From assembly GCF_041146395.1 (NCBI RefSeq), contig NC_090989.1, positions 225,402,843-225,466,842 of the forward strand: a DNA stretch of 64,000 bases. Reading direction: 5' to 3'. The notes below the pieces were generated by a model. It worked only from the letters and a program-made list of their open reading frames with translations, did not search any database and was not told the DNA's origin. The translations under genes were made by a program, and so were the position numbers. The stretch is from Eulemur rufifrons (lineage: Eukaryota; Chordata; Mammalia; Primates; Lemuridae). Positions 24,235-35,105 of the stretch are shown piece after piece (position 1 is the first letter of the stretch; each line of letters begins with the position of its first letter).

Positions 24235-25490
24235 GATATTGAGTTACAAAGTATGAAATGTCCGATTTCCTTAAGTACTAAGTTTGACAGTTGATGTCTC
24301 TGACATTTCACTTTGATACTTCTTGTTTTATGTTTATTATGAAAGAACATCCTCAGTCTTTCAAAGGCATGTGGTGGCTTGTGATTATCTTTCAAATTTT
24401 TTTAGAGCAATTTTTGTGAAACCACGGATAAGTAAAAAATTCATGTTATTTTCAAATATGAGTTCCATTGTGGAACCAATGCAGCACAGAAAGCTGAAAA
24501 TATCAACGAAGTGTTTGGAAGGATGTGGCTAATGAACGCACAGTACTTTGATGGTTTGAGAAGTTCTGTTCTGGTGATTTTAATCTTGAAAATGAGCCAT
24601 GTGGGTGACCTGAGACCACGGTGGATAATGATGAGTTGAAAGCTGTAGTGGAAGCGAATCCATCTCAACCTACGCGTGAATTACCAACAAGGTTTGATGT
24701 TACTATTCCAACAATATTGGACTATTTGAAACAAATGGGCAAGGTAAAGAAACTGGATAGATGGGTTCTGCATGAATTAAATGAGCATCAGAAGAGTAAC
24801 TGTCTTGAAGCTTGCATTTCTTTTCTGTCACGACATAAAGACAAACCATTTCTATACTGTATGGTTATGTGTAATGAAAAATGGATTCTTTTTGACAATT
24901 GCAAGCATTTAGCACAATGGTTGAATAAAGATGAAGTGCCAAAACACAGTCCAAAACTGAATATTCATCAAAAAAACTAATGGTGTCTGTTTAGTGGTCC
25001 AGCACTGGTATTATTAATATCCACTACAACTTCATGAAATCTAGTCAGTCAATTACAGTGGATGTCTACTGCAACGAATTGGATGAAATGATGAGGATGC
25101 TTGCAATTAAGCAGCCAAGATTGGTCAATAGAGACAGGCCAATCCTCTTGTAAGACAGTGCTCGACCACATGTCACACAAACAATGCTGCTCAAACTATA
25201 CCAGCTAGACTTGAAAACTCTCTGTCATCTACTGTATTCACCAGACCTTGCACCAACTGATTACCACTTCTTCTAGGCTTTGGACCATTTCTTGCAAGGA
25301 AAAATATTCCATTCTCAACAAGCTGTGGAAAACTCCTTTCGTGATTTCATGGCCACTCACTCTCCAGGCTTCTTCACTGCTGGCATAAACAAGCTACCGT
25401 TAAGATGGCAAAACTGTGTCAATAATTTGGGCACATACTTTAATTATACTGCTTTTTGTTTGAGATTTAATAAACTACACCTTTTATTAA
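24235..25490 (+). pseudogene. Hsmar2-like mariner transposase pseudogene
   Basis: Nearly full-length mariner (Tc1/mariner superfamily, Hsmar2-like) with a decayed transposase. 24621-24980 reads as the helix-turn-helix region through the first catalytic motif, for example GKVKKLDRWVLHELNEHQK. The usual CDEKWI catalytic motif reads CNEKWI, replacing the first catalytic Asp. Further on, LL-stop-DSARPH shows a nonsense codon just before the second catalytic Asp, and SPDLAPTDYHFF keeps the third followed by another stop. 25280-25440 gives the C-terminal HFLQGKIFHSQQAVENSF and GINKLPLRWQNCV. Several stops and frameshifts make it dead. Terminal inverted repeats were not delimited, so the ends are approximate. 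Confidence 0.9.
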
Positions 25491-26889
25491 AGGAATTAAT
25501 CAGAAGCCATTTCTCCATCTCAGACAAATCAAACTCACATAGTTACATAAAAATAAGAGTTTTGCTAAAACACTGTTCAAGAAAGACAGTCCTGAAATAG
25601 TTAAGGGTCAAATTTAAATACCCAGTGTTTAGTTCCCTCTTGTGTGGGAAAAGACAAAAGCACTATAGTTGTGCAAGTTCCTGCAGGCAAAGCAAAGAGT
25701 GGAAAACTCCCCCCATCTGTGTTTATTATTACAAATACTGTTTAATCTTCCACCTTAAGTTCCAATTGCCAGATTTTTTTTTTGTTAAAAAATAAAAAAA
25801 AATGATGACAAGATAAAAATAGAAGGTAAGTCTCTCTTAAGAGTTCTCATTGTCTACAGAATAATTCTGAACAAATCTTGTGCTCTGGGCTCCACCTGTC
25901 AGCTCCTCCAGGAAGGAGAAAGACAGAAGAATGGCCCCGTAATTTCCATGTGAATAGGGAAAACCATTTCCCAGATCCACTGCTCAGGGTAACATAAATG
26001 AAACTGTTAAAAGACATTCACCAGAGGCAGAGAAAAACCAACCAAACAAAAGACAAACAGAAATATTTGTTTTCTTGGTCAGTCAGTGCCAAGAGTGGAA
26101 AAATAGAACATTTTTTAAGGTTGAGAAAGAAAAAAAAACTACCACACTGAAGTGGGTGATGTGACTCTAGGCCGCCCCTTGTTGATGTTTCTGGCTTTTG
26201 TGGACTCTGGACACCCCATCAGTTCGTGGGATGAGCAGGAGAAGTGGAGAAAGTAGATGAAAGCCAGGAAGCTACGTGCTGGTGGGAATGTGGATAAGAT
26301 AGAAGCTGAAGTCTTTATGGCAAGCTTACATCTGAGTAAGGAGATTGAAATGGCTTACTTTGGGTAACCTGAGGCTTTAGTCCTATTAACATACAGGCAC
26401 ACCTTTTTCCTTTATCTTCTTCCAACTTGAGCCTTTCTCCAGCCTTCACATGTTTCACGTGGCTCTAGTTTCCCCAATATACCCTCATCCAGTTCCACCA
26501 ATTCTTTCACATTAACCACGCTAATCAGCCAAATGCCTACAGAAAACCTGGAACTGCTAAGAAATCTCTCCTCTCCTTTCCCCTCCATGCTTATGCTAAG
26601 TTGTGGCAGATCCGCCATCTTGCTGTCCCACGATTGATCAGCCATGTTCCAGCGAGCTCTTAAGTCTCCTCTGCTCCCTCTGGAGGGCAGCCCCTCTTGA
26701 ATGTTCTTCTCTGCCTTTCATCTTTTCTGATCCATTTTGTCCTATATATTTCCATCAGATTAGGCTTTCTCTGATGCCCCTTTACTCAAATCACTCTTTT
26801 GCTCAAAGCTTCTCAACTTGTTATTATAAACATATGAGAATACAAACTTCTAGTCCAGGCTTCATGTATGTTGAGGGAAGCAGTCCACT
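25491..26889. other. unique spacer, nothing recognised
   Basis: Minus (26412-26645) and plus (26603-26893) open frames have no recognised domain. No repeat call was possible. Confidence 0.45.
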
Positions 26890-27315
26890 GTAGGCCAGAA
26901 GAATGGCTGCATGTCCTCTCTGAGGATGCCAACTGCCAGGCCTAACTGTCCTCTGCCCCTGAACCATGTCCGTAGCTAGTCATGTAGGCTACTAAGTAGG
27001 CAACTGCACCCTGACTACCATGAGACTGCTTGTTTCTGGAGGAAGGGGACTGGCTTGGCTTACTGCTTGCTATGAAAGGTGCTGAGCCTTTAGCTCTGGG
27101 TTTCTCAGTGGTACCATAACCCACTGCATGTGTAGTCATACTTGTGTCCATTGCATGGTCCCTTTGGGGCAAGGGGTTTGGACAGGGGAGCCACTGGGAT
27201 CATGATGATGCCCCTGCTGTTTGCTATGCTGTGAGTAATGAATTCTCTTGCCTGGATCCTTTGAGTCTTGTTGTCTACTTTTGTCAACTATGGAGTTTTG
27301 GCAAGCTGACCTGCT
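26890..27315 (+). mobile_element. possible ERV LTR
   Basis: The 3' part (tttgctatgctgtgagtaatg, cttgcctggatcctttgagtcttg, ctatggagttttggcaagctgac) resembles the R-U5 end of a retroviral LTR. The upstream part is cytosine-rich, as in LTR U3 regions. I could not place the family, and the boundaries are guesses. Confidence 0.3.
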
Positions 27316-27734
27316 GACCTGAATGCTTGTTTAGTCTATGGAGGTGGGTTCTTCCTGACAAGGTGTTTTCATTATCTATCTCCCACAATTCCTTTTGGTA
27401 CTGAATATGTATTTGTTTAATGAATCAGCCAATACATGGATTCTCAGTGCTAGCTGAACCAAGTTGGGCCATTTCACTTAGAAACCCAATACTTACACAC
27501 TTCTGCCTATGCTGTTGCCTCCACTTGGAGTTTGCTTTCCTTGCATCACAACTTGTTTGAATCCTCCTCTTCCACTAAGAGCCGTCTCAGCCATCCAAGC
27601 CTGATGTAACTAATCTCTTCTTTTGACCTCTCCCCCCACTGGACATTAAATGCACATCTCATGGGATACTGATTACTTTTGGTATTTATACTTATATATT
27701 TAGATACTTTCAATTTGCTTCCAAAACAATATGA
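27316..27734. other. spacer, nothing recognised
   Basis: No feature supported. Confidence 0.45.
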
Positions 27735-27870
27735 ATTTTTTAGCTGTTTAACATATGTCAGGAACTGAGCAATTTGCAGGAGGTGTTGGAATTGCAAAGA
27801 TGAATGAGATATGGTCCCTACCCACATCAACTCTCATTTGTAACAGAACAGTCTTGAATAAAGGTGTAAG
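27735..27870 (-). mobile_element. L2 LINE 3' fragment, antisense
   Basis: tttaacatatgtcaggaactgag, aagatgaatgagatatggtccctacc and atcaactctcatttg follow the antisense L2 3' region. Confidence 0.5.
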
Positions 27871-28119
27871 TTATATCACATGGATATATTACTAAATTGT
27901 TATGAAAGTACAGCAGGGACTGCAATTAATTCTCTGTGAATGTAAGGTCTACGAAAGTGTCAGAAAAAAAGGGTACATTTTTCCTGTGTTTGTCTTTTAT
28001 GCCCATGGGCACAGGGCTCATCTGCTCTACTAGTTTATAAGAAACATGAAAGTCTGTATTATTGCATCTTTGAATCCCTTGCAATAAACCAAAACCTTCA
28101 CTTTTTAGTTAATTTAGTT

Positions 28120-28215
28120 AAATATTAATGTTTATTTAGTAATATTTATTTAGTGTATTTATTGAGCACTAGTAGGTACAAGGCAAGAAACTAGGAACCA
28201 AGTAACATATCCTTT
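28120..28215 (-). mobile_element. L2/MIR-like fragment, antisense
   Basis: ttatttagtgtatttattgagcactagtaggtacaaggcaagaaactagg resembles the antisense L2 end. Short. Confidence 0.4.
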
Positions 28216-28409
28216 TCCTATAAAGGTACTCTTGCTTTAGGGAAACGCAACCTCTTAGCAACTGACTTCTGTAGGGCTGTACCTGGAGCATCCCAAGGTC
28301 CTATGATGATATGTGCTATCTTTATTGAAGATGTTCATACTCAGGTTAAAAATGAACCATTGCCCTAAATTAATATAATTTCTTTCAATGGGACTGTCAC
28401 TTTATTTGT

Positions 28410-28555
28410 ATGGTTTCTGTATGTGGCATACTTCTATTCATCCTTAAAGGCTTAACTCAAATGTTATCTCCTTTCAATGTCTTCATTGATTTCTACACTC
28501 AGGAAGAATAACTTAATTGTTCCCCTCTCTCTGCTTCTATGTCATTTGTTTGTAT

Positions 28556-28611
<56 letters not shown>

Positions 28612-28748
28612 TGTGTGTGTGTGTGTAATGTTTTGGTTTTCCTTTAACAGTGAGCTCCTTGATGGAAAGTATTTTTCTCCACTTTACCAAGGGCTATTAA
28701 AGTGCCTAGCACTTAGGAGATACTCAATAAATATTTAATGAATGAATA
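28410..28748 (+). mobile_element. L2 LINE 3' end interrupted by a microsatellite
   Basis: Sense L2 3' terminus: cttaactcaaatgttatctcc, then cagtgagctccttgatggaaag, then agtgcctagcacttaggag and actcaataaatatttaatgaatga. The compound dinucleotide tract 28561-28626 splits it. Confidence 0.75.
28561..28626. repeat. compound (GT)n(GA)n(GT)n microsatellite
   Basis: Fifteen GT units, ten GA units and eight GT units in a row, inside an L2 element. Confidence 0.95.
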
Positions 28749-28864
28749 CAAAACCTCTACCTCATTTAAACTTCTGATGCCTTGCTAGTAACTATAGCAA
28801 ACAATTTAGAACTGATATTTAAATGTTATTGTAACTAATACATGAGTCAGACTAGGGATTTGCA

Positions 28865-29780
28865 CTCAGACTATGTAAAGGACTCTTACAAGTCAATAAT
28901 AAGCAGATAGCCAGCCCAATAAAAAATTGGCAAAGATTTAAATAGATACTTCATAACAGAAGATTTGTAAATGACCAGTAAGTCATGAAAAAGATGATCA
29001 ACATCACTGGTCACCAGGGAAATGCAAATAAAACCATAGTGAGGTACAATTTCCTGCCCTTGAGAATGGCTGAAATGAAAAAGACTGATAATACCAAGTG
29101 TCGATCAGAATGTGGAGCAACTAGAACTATCAAAACGTTGTTGGTAGGGGAGTAAAATTGTTACAGCTACTTCTGAGACCAGTTTGACTGTTATCTTCTA
29201 AAGCTAACTGTATATTACATTTAAAATATGATGCAGCAATTTCACTTCAGTATTTACCATGAGAACTGAAAACCTATGTCCACACAAAGACCTGTACACA
29301 AATGTTCACAGTAGCTTTAACCTTAAAACCATCTAAGTGTCTATCAACAGGTGATTTGAATAAACAAAATGAGGTATATCTATACAATGGAATCCTACTC
29401 AGCATTTAAAAGGAAAGAACTATGGAATCATGCTATGCAACAAGATGAATAAAACTCAAGATCATTTTGCTGAGTGAAAGAAGTCAGATTAAAAATAGAA
29501 TGCCCATGTATAACTCCATTTATAAAAAATCCTAGAAAATTCAAGCTCATCCATATTGACAGAAAGCAAATCAATGATTCCCCTGGGTTGGGGTAGAGGT
29601 AGAGATGGCTGGAAAACGGGCCCAGGGAGACTTCTAGGGGTGATGGAAATGTTTGTTATCTTGACTATGGTGATGGTTTCACTGGTGTATATATTAGTAT
29701 ACAGGTCAAACTAATCAAAGTGTACATTTTAAATATCTGTAGTTTGTTATTTATAAATTGTGCCTTAATAAATTGTATCT
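28865..29780 (+). mobile_element. L1M ORF2 C-terminus and 3' UTR
   Basis: Sense L1 sequence: aggactcttacaagtcaataataag, atcactggtcaccagggaaatgc, aatgtggagcaactagaac, ctatacaatggaatcctactcagc, ttgctgagtgaaagaagtcag and a 3' UTR ending gccttaataaattgt. Decayed, with no intact frame. Confidence 0.85.
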
Positions 29781-30716
29781 CCAATGAAACCACTGAAAGT
29801 AGTATCAATTTTAAAATATAAATACCACCTTTCTGATAGAAACTATGAGAAATGAAGTGATAAAACATTACCAGAAAAGTGCCATTAGAAACTGCCCCCA
29901 GTAGTTGCCATGATGTTTGCCACACTGAGCACCATGCGTGCACAGTTGAGGGGATGCCTGCTCCCATGGTAGCATTTGGAACCCACTGAGATCAACTGCA
30001 TGGCATAAGCCATGAGGATAACAAAGGAAACGCCAGGGAATGTCTAGGGAACTTTTATGTTCAATACAGATGTTGGGTTGGAAGAAAGCCCATCTGAGAT
30101 ATCTCTATAGCACATTTTTCACTAGTCTGAAATGCCTTAATAATGTTAGTGTTAGAAAACAAACAAATACCAGTATCATCCTCCTTGGCTACCAATATTA
30201 CACCTGGCTTTTACATATAGGAATGATGTTTTGCATTGTGAAGCTACATAAGAATGAGGAGTGTTACAGTATGCTTCTTTCCTTCAGAAGCGAATGGTTT
30301 ATTGGAAAAACAAGGTATAATTATCCCTAAGAAATGGATTTTAAATCATGCAAAAGAATCAAGAAAAGATTCACAGAGAGATAAAGGAACAGTCCTCTGT
30401 CTTTATGGGCAGGCTAGGCTTCAGCATTTAGAATTTGGCATTTGAACCCGAGATGACAAAAAAGCCTCATACAGTCCTCAATTTTTTAAATAAAAGTAAA
30501 GTATGGCTATGATTGTGGATACAGATAAACCCAATTCTTCTCTGAGTCTTTCCACAATATGTAATTCACATTCTATGGTGAAGCAACATCAGTATTAAAG
30601 ATATTTTTAAAAAAGAAAAAGAAAATGATTGGAGGTGGGAGTGTGGGTGTCTTGAATAAATGGTGTCTGTGAGGCACATTTTGGGTAATTTTACCAACAT
30701 AGATGACTTTAAGATT
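29781..30716. other. unique spacer, nothing recognised
   Basis: The open frame 30040-30330 (96 codons) has no domain. No repeats were identified. Confidence 0.5.
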
Positions 30717-30843
30717 CTGTGTGTGTGTGTGTGTGAGATAGAGAGAGAGAGAGAAAGTCAGAGATAAAGAAAGATAAGCAGAGACAGAGAAAGAGATAGA
30801 GAGATAGAGACGCAAAGACTGAGACAGAGACAGAGAGAGAAAT
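30717..30843. repeat. (GT)n then (GA)n-rich microsatellite
   Basis: A pure GT block is followed by imperfect GAGA/GATA/GACA repeats. On the minus strand it produces a spurious Ser/Leu-rich frame. Confidence 0.9.
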
Positions 30844-31669
30844 TGAGCTAGTGAGTACAAATGTTTGTATATTTAGTAAACTTCCATGAGTGTCTTTGGA
30901 ACAATTGCTATTTTTCTTCCTGTATATTTCTATTTTCTTCTTTTATTTAGAATTTCTCCTAAATTTGCCATCAGAGTGGTCCTGAGATGACTTGGACAAG
31001 CCATGCATTAAGCAGTAAGGAGAGTTACCTTACCTGCCGTATTTCTGTGGCACCTGTGGAAGAGAGCTCTCTGTTGGGCTCAGCTTGCAGCTGGAGCCCT
31101 AACAGTAGTGTCAGTCATCAAGTAGGAGTCAATAATAAAGGAATTTTAAAAGCCTGTCCATCTTGACATACCACCCGAATTCCTTAAGTGCCATGAGAAA
31201 CAAAATTCTGACAGATGTATATATTACTTTAATCAACCTGAGAATGGTGTGGATTCATTGAATCTATGAAAAGTAAGAAAGAAATAGGAAAAAGAGGCAG
31301 TGAAATCCTTGTCCTTTTCATATTTTTGGAAAACTCTTTGTGACTGCTAAAATGGGATTTGTTCCAACAAAAAAAACTGGTCAAGGAACTGGGACAAAGG
31401 AGAAATAGCACTTGGTAACAGAGGAGAGAATATAAATTTCATAAAATGCTTGTGTCTTGGTACCCCTAAGCAGTCCTGAGTCTCAGGGCACGTCCATATG
31501 GAGGCAAAAATAATAAGATCTGAGCTCTTAGGAAAGGGTACAAATCTACAACCTGTCCTAGGGCATTTCTTCTTCCAAAACCAATTCTTATATGTGTTTA
31601 TTTCTCTATGTATTTTGGTGTTTTGATCTCCCCAGGTTTCTCTTACTCTTGGCTAGCAAGAACCTGAGC
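30844..31669. other. unique spacer, nothing recognised
   Basis: No gene or repeat recognised. Confidence 0.5.
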
Positions 31670-31870
31670 TCTTAATTTAGACCGCTGGGGTTCAAGTCCT
31701 AGGTTCACCACTTATTGCACGTGTGAGCTTGGGCAAGTTACTTAACTTCTCTGCATCTCAATTTTCTCATCTGTAAAAATGAGGACAAGAAATAATAATC
31801 ATGGCATAGGAATTTTGAGAGAATTTGTTGAGATAGCAACTGGTTCATAGAAAATACTCAATAAATATTA
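31670..31870 (+). mobile_element. MIR SINE
   Basis: Excellent MIR match: gaccgctggggttcaagtcc, gtgtgagcttgggcaagttac, tctgcatctcaattttctcatctgta and a tail actcaataaatatta. Its end abuts the poly-T of the putative retrocopy. Confidence 0.85.
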
Positions 31871-31873
31871 GCC

Positions 31874-32420
31874 TTTTTTTTTCAGTGATAAAGTAAAACT
31901 TTATTTATCAATTCCTATAAGGAGAATATAGCTTCAAGTATACAATTCAGGTAAATTTTATGTTGCAAAAACATTCTGAAGGCTTAAATAGGATTGCTTT
32001 TAATGATAAGTTTTTCTTGTGCATTCATAGTGTTTATATAGAAATACAATGTATACCTGTTTTTAAAGGAATAAATCTATGTGTAAAGTCTAAACATTTT
32101 CTATTGTAGTTATAGTAGTACTAGATAATATTGGACATATGTTATTGTCTTAAAAATAAGTCATATAATGATCCAGTTTGAGTAGAAACTCTTCCATGCT
32201 TTTTCTCTTCAATATTCATTCATTCATTTCCTCTTACTACAATGAATATATCTAAAGTATGCTAAGCCAGCAGCCAGAAATGCCAGGCCCACTGGTGCTA
32301 TCTTTATCCAGGAGAGCTCTGAGGATGAGTGACTGTCCTCACTAGGAATTCGAGTCCTCAGAGGCTTTAGAATCCGCTCTCTCTGGGTCAGGATAGCTCT
32401 CCGGGCCCCATCCCATTTCC
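31874..32420 (-). pseudogene. putative retrocopied mRNA 3' end (processed pseudogene)
   Basis: Read on the minus strand this looks like the 3' end of a polyadenylated transcript inserted by retrotransposition. There is a poly-A tract (31882-31874), preceded 17 bases upstream by AATAAA (31905-31900). Some 300 bases of AT-rich 3' UTR-like sequence lead up to a TGA at 32226-32224. Upstream of that stop, an open frame of about 65 codons runs to the FMO boundary. Its C-terminus has a hydrophobic segment (WIKIAPVGLAFLAAGLAYF) followed by a short basic tail (CSKRK), as in tail-anchored membrane proteins. I do not recognise the parent gene. I found no matching target-site duplication, and the frame could be fortuitous. 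It appears 5'-truncated at the FMO exon remnant. Confidence 0.4.
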
Positions 32421-32427
32421 CTGGCTC

Positions 32428-32619
32428 ACAGATGCCATTTTTGAGGACGGCACTATCGAGGAGAATATTGATGCTGTCATCTTTGCTACAGGATACAGTT
32501 TCACTTTTCCTTTCCTGGATGGTCTGATCAAAGTTACCAATAATGAAGTGTCCCTGTATAAGCTTATGTTCCCTCCTGACCTGGAGAAGCCAACACTGGC
32601 TGTCATCGGTCTTATCCAG
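32428..32619 (+). pseudogene. FMO-family exon remnant (flavin-containing monooxygenase)
   Basis: Sixty-four codons without a stop encode a piece of an FMO, a family of microsomal FAD/NADPH enzymes that oxygenate soft nucleophiles. Visible hallmarks are [19 protein letters not shown], the family FATGY motif, then FPFL, then NEVSLYK, then [17 protein letters not shown]. This is the 3' part of the large penultimate-coding-exon region (exon 7 in human FMO genes, about 350 bp). Sequence identity stops right after the VIGLIQ codons, where the FMO exon 7/8 boundary lies, and tatttttttg follows. So the intron was kept and this is an unprocessed gene copy. The donor looks like a gtattt whose first g is merged with the last exon base, so it is probably broken. 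The 5' part of the exon is missing, replaced by the antisense retrocopy. No other FMO exon was seen in the window. Best read as a pseudogene relic of an FMO cluster. Confidence 0.85.
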
Positions 32620-33211
32620 TATTTTTTTGTTATTTCCTACCCTCAGCTGCCTGCCTTTTCCTCCGCTTCCTGCACCAGATGGGCATCCTGAGAATAGTAT
32701 TCATGAACCCACGGCTTGGTTACGTAAAGACTCAGGGAAGCCTGGGCCCTACTAATTGCCTTGGGTCTGGTTACCCAAATGCAAATTCTCAACATAGCAG
32801 TCTGTTAAGAACAAACATTTCCAGACCACCTATTATTCCAAGTACATGTCATGGCCCTGGGGGGAGACAGTAGGGAGGAGGAAGAAAAATAATAGGAGGA
32901 GGCAGCAGATTCCTGTTCTATGTTGAGGCAGCAAAGAATGGAAAGCATTCAGGAATTATTAATTAAAGTGAGACTCCAGAGTACAGTCTCCCTGAATTCT
33001 AGATATTGGTAGTATAGACAATACAGTATGAACACAAAGATATAAAATAAATAAGCAAACGTAAGTATAGGAAGGAGAAAATTAAAAGAGGGAAAGAAAA
33101 TGAACGAAAACATCAACAGTTACTGTGTGTAGGTGAGGAGATTGTGAGATATCTGTTTATGTCTATGCCTACATCATGGTGCCTTATGGCCAGTGAGAGG
33201 ACTCTTAGCAA
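32620..33211. other. unique spacer; expected FMO intron, no exon 8 seen
   Basis: I looked for the short next FMO exon and did not find it. A plus frame at 32679-32873 shows no FMO features. No repeats were recognised. Confidence 0.5.
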
Positions 33212-33482
33212 ATAACACTTTGAACATTCTTCTGTACATGAACATTTGGGTTGTGTTTATATCTGGGCTGTTGTGAATGACGCTGCACTAAACATGAGAG
33301 TGAAGATAATCTCTTCATGATCCTGATCTCAATTCTTTTGGATATATACCCAGAGGTGGGATTGCTGCTTCATAATGGTAGTTCCATTTTCAATTTTTTA
33401 AGGAACCTTGCCAAGCTTTTTTTTTTTTAATAATAGCCATCCTAATAGGTGTGAAGTAGTATCTTATTGTGGTTTTTATTCG
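33212..33482 (-). mobile_element. L1 segment in inverted orientation (5' part of a twin-primed L1)
   Basis: Antisense L1 ORF2/3' region: gaacatttgggttgtgtttat, ctgttgtgaatgacgctgc, ttggatatatacccagaggtggg, catcctaataggtgtgaag. It abuts a sense-orientation L1 3' end at 33483. Confidence 0.8.
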
Positions 33483-34062
33483 CAAACGAATAAAGAAAAT
33501 GTGGTATATACATATGAAAGGATAGTATTCAGCCTCAAAAAGGAAGAATCCTACCATTTCCACCTAACAGCATGGGTGGACCTGGACAACATTATGCCAG
33601 ATGAAATAAGTAAGTCACAGAAGGATAAATATTGCATGATTCCTCTTATATGAGGCATCTAAAATATTCAAAGGTATATAAGCAGACAGAATGACGATTA
33701 CCAAGGGGTGGGGGAAGGGCACTATGAGGAGTTGTTCAATGGGTATAAAGTAACAGTATACCAGAAAAATTCCAGAGATCTGCTGAGCAACATAGTGACT
33801 ATAGTTATCAATAAGGTATTGTGTATTTAAAAATTTGTTAAGAAGGTAAATATTATGTGTTCTTACCATAAAAAATAAACAAACAAACAAAAAACCCAAA
33901 GAAGACAGCAGGACATAAGGAAACTATTGGAGGAGATAGATATGTTTATTATTTAGATTGTGGTGATAGCAACACATGTGTATACATACACAAACTCACC
34001 AAATTGTACACATTAATTATGTGTATATTTTGTATACCGATTATACCTCAATAAATCTGAAG
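33483..34062 (+). mobile_element. L1 3' end, sense part of the same insertion
   Basis: Sense L1: gaataaagaaaatgtggtatatacat, ttatgccagatgaaataagtaag, ggggtgggggaagggc, ttccagagatctgctgagcaac, ending tatacctcaataaatctg. The junction with the inverted piece lies at about 33480. Confidence 0.85.
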
Positions 34063-34274
34063 GCAAAACAGAAAGCAAAACTTTGAGAGATTTGGTTTTC
34101 AAAAGAACTGGAATGTATAATATTTTCATGACACTTTGAAATTCTCTGCGCTTTATCCAAGAGTCACATGCCATCTCTCTTTCAAGTAAAGAAGATGAAT
34201 GCTTCAGGGCCCCCAAAAATCTTGGTATCAAAGAAACAGACCAAAAAAAAGCCACAGGCAAAGAATAATAGCAC

Positions 34275-34370
34275 AAACATTTGTCTAGTACTTTAAGCCT
34301 GTTCATGTAATTTATCTAATTTGATCCTTGGAATAACCCTCTGAGGTAGGCAATGTGGCAAGGTAACTTA
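34275..34370 (-). mobile_element. MIR fragment, antisense
   Basis: ttcatgtaatttatctaatttgatcc, ggaataaccctctgaggtaggc is the antisense MIR tail. Confidence 0.6.
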
Positions 34371-34384
34371 TTGATATTCATGTC

Positions 34385-34500
34385 AATGAATGGGTTTATT
34401 GATCCCTTCACTCAGTCATTTATTCATTTAGTCAATAAATATTTATGATGTCTTACTATGTGCTGGGAATTTTGACTAGCACTAAGGATAATAATAAACA
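34385..34500 (-). mobile_element. L2 LINE, antisense, part 1 (split by an Alu)
   Basis: ttcactcagtcatttattcatttag, aataaatatttatgatgtc, actatgtgctgggaattttgactagcac matches the antisense L2 3' region. It appears to continue at 34790. Confidence 0.6.
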
Positions 34501-34502
34501 GG

Positions 34503-34782
34503 GAATGGGAGACCAAGGCAGGAGGATCGCTTGTGGTCAGGAGTTTGAGACCAGCCTGAGCATGAGCCAAACCCTGTCTCTACTAAAAATAGAAAAAATT
34601 AGCTGGGCGTGGTGGTGAGAGCCTGTAGTCCTAGCTACCAGAGAGACTGAAGCAGGAGGATCACTTGAGCCCAGAAGTTTGAGGTTGCAGTGAGCTACGA
34701 TGACACCACTGCACTCTAGCTCAGGTGATAGAGTGAGACCTGTTTCAAATATATATATATATATATACACATATATATATGG
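34503..34782 (+). mobile_element. AluJ-like SINE, 5'-truncated, (TA)n tail
   Basis: Alu with left and right arms: ggaggatcgcttgtggtcag, gagaccagcctgagcatgag, attagctgggcgtggtgg, ggaggatcacttgagcccag, cagtgagctacgatgacacc and gatagagtgagacctg. The first 30 or so bases are degraded. The tail has become a TA repeat (34748-34780). It lacks the extended middle segment of the lemur-type Alu at 60948. Confidence 0.9.
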
Positions 34783-34789
34783 CAGACTT

Positions 34790-35105
34790 CTACTTGGGGG
34801 AGACAAATAACAAACCAGTAAATAAGCACACAAGATAGTTGCAGATGCTAGAGGAAATACACAGAATCTATTAATAGGCTTTTAAAAACAAGATTGCCTC
34901 AGAAAACCTTTCTGAGGAAGAGGCATTTGAGCTGAGACCCAAAGTATCAGAAGGAGGCAGGCTGTGCCTTGAGTTTGAGAAGGGGTGTTTGGGAAGAGAC
35001 AACCACAAGCACAAGTCGCTGACGCAGGAAGGGGCTGGAGCGGCTGTGGGAGCAGAAAGGATGCTGCTATGGCCTGAGAAAAGAGAGGTTGGGGACAGGA
35101 AAGAG
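34790..35105 (-). mobile_element. L2 LINE, antisense, part 2
   Basis: ttctacttgggggagacaaat, ctttctgaggaagaggcatttgagctgagaccc, and a purine-rich stretch with ggggctggagcggctgtgg follow the antisense L2-type consensus and continue the element before the Alu. Moderate certainty. Confidence 0.45.

Noticed and set aside
28499..28738. Frames with long His/Thr/Ser or Val/Cys/Arg/Glu runs
   Set aside because: Translation of a dinucleotide microsatellite. The same applies at 18385-18648 and 30573-30860.
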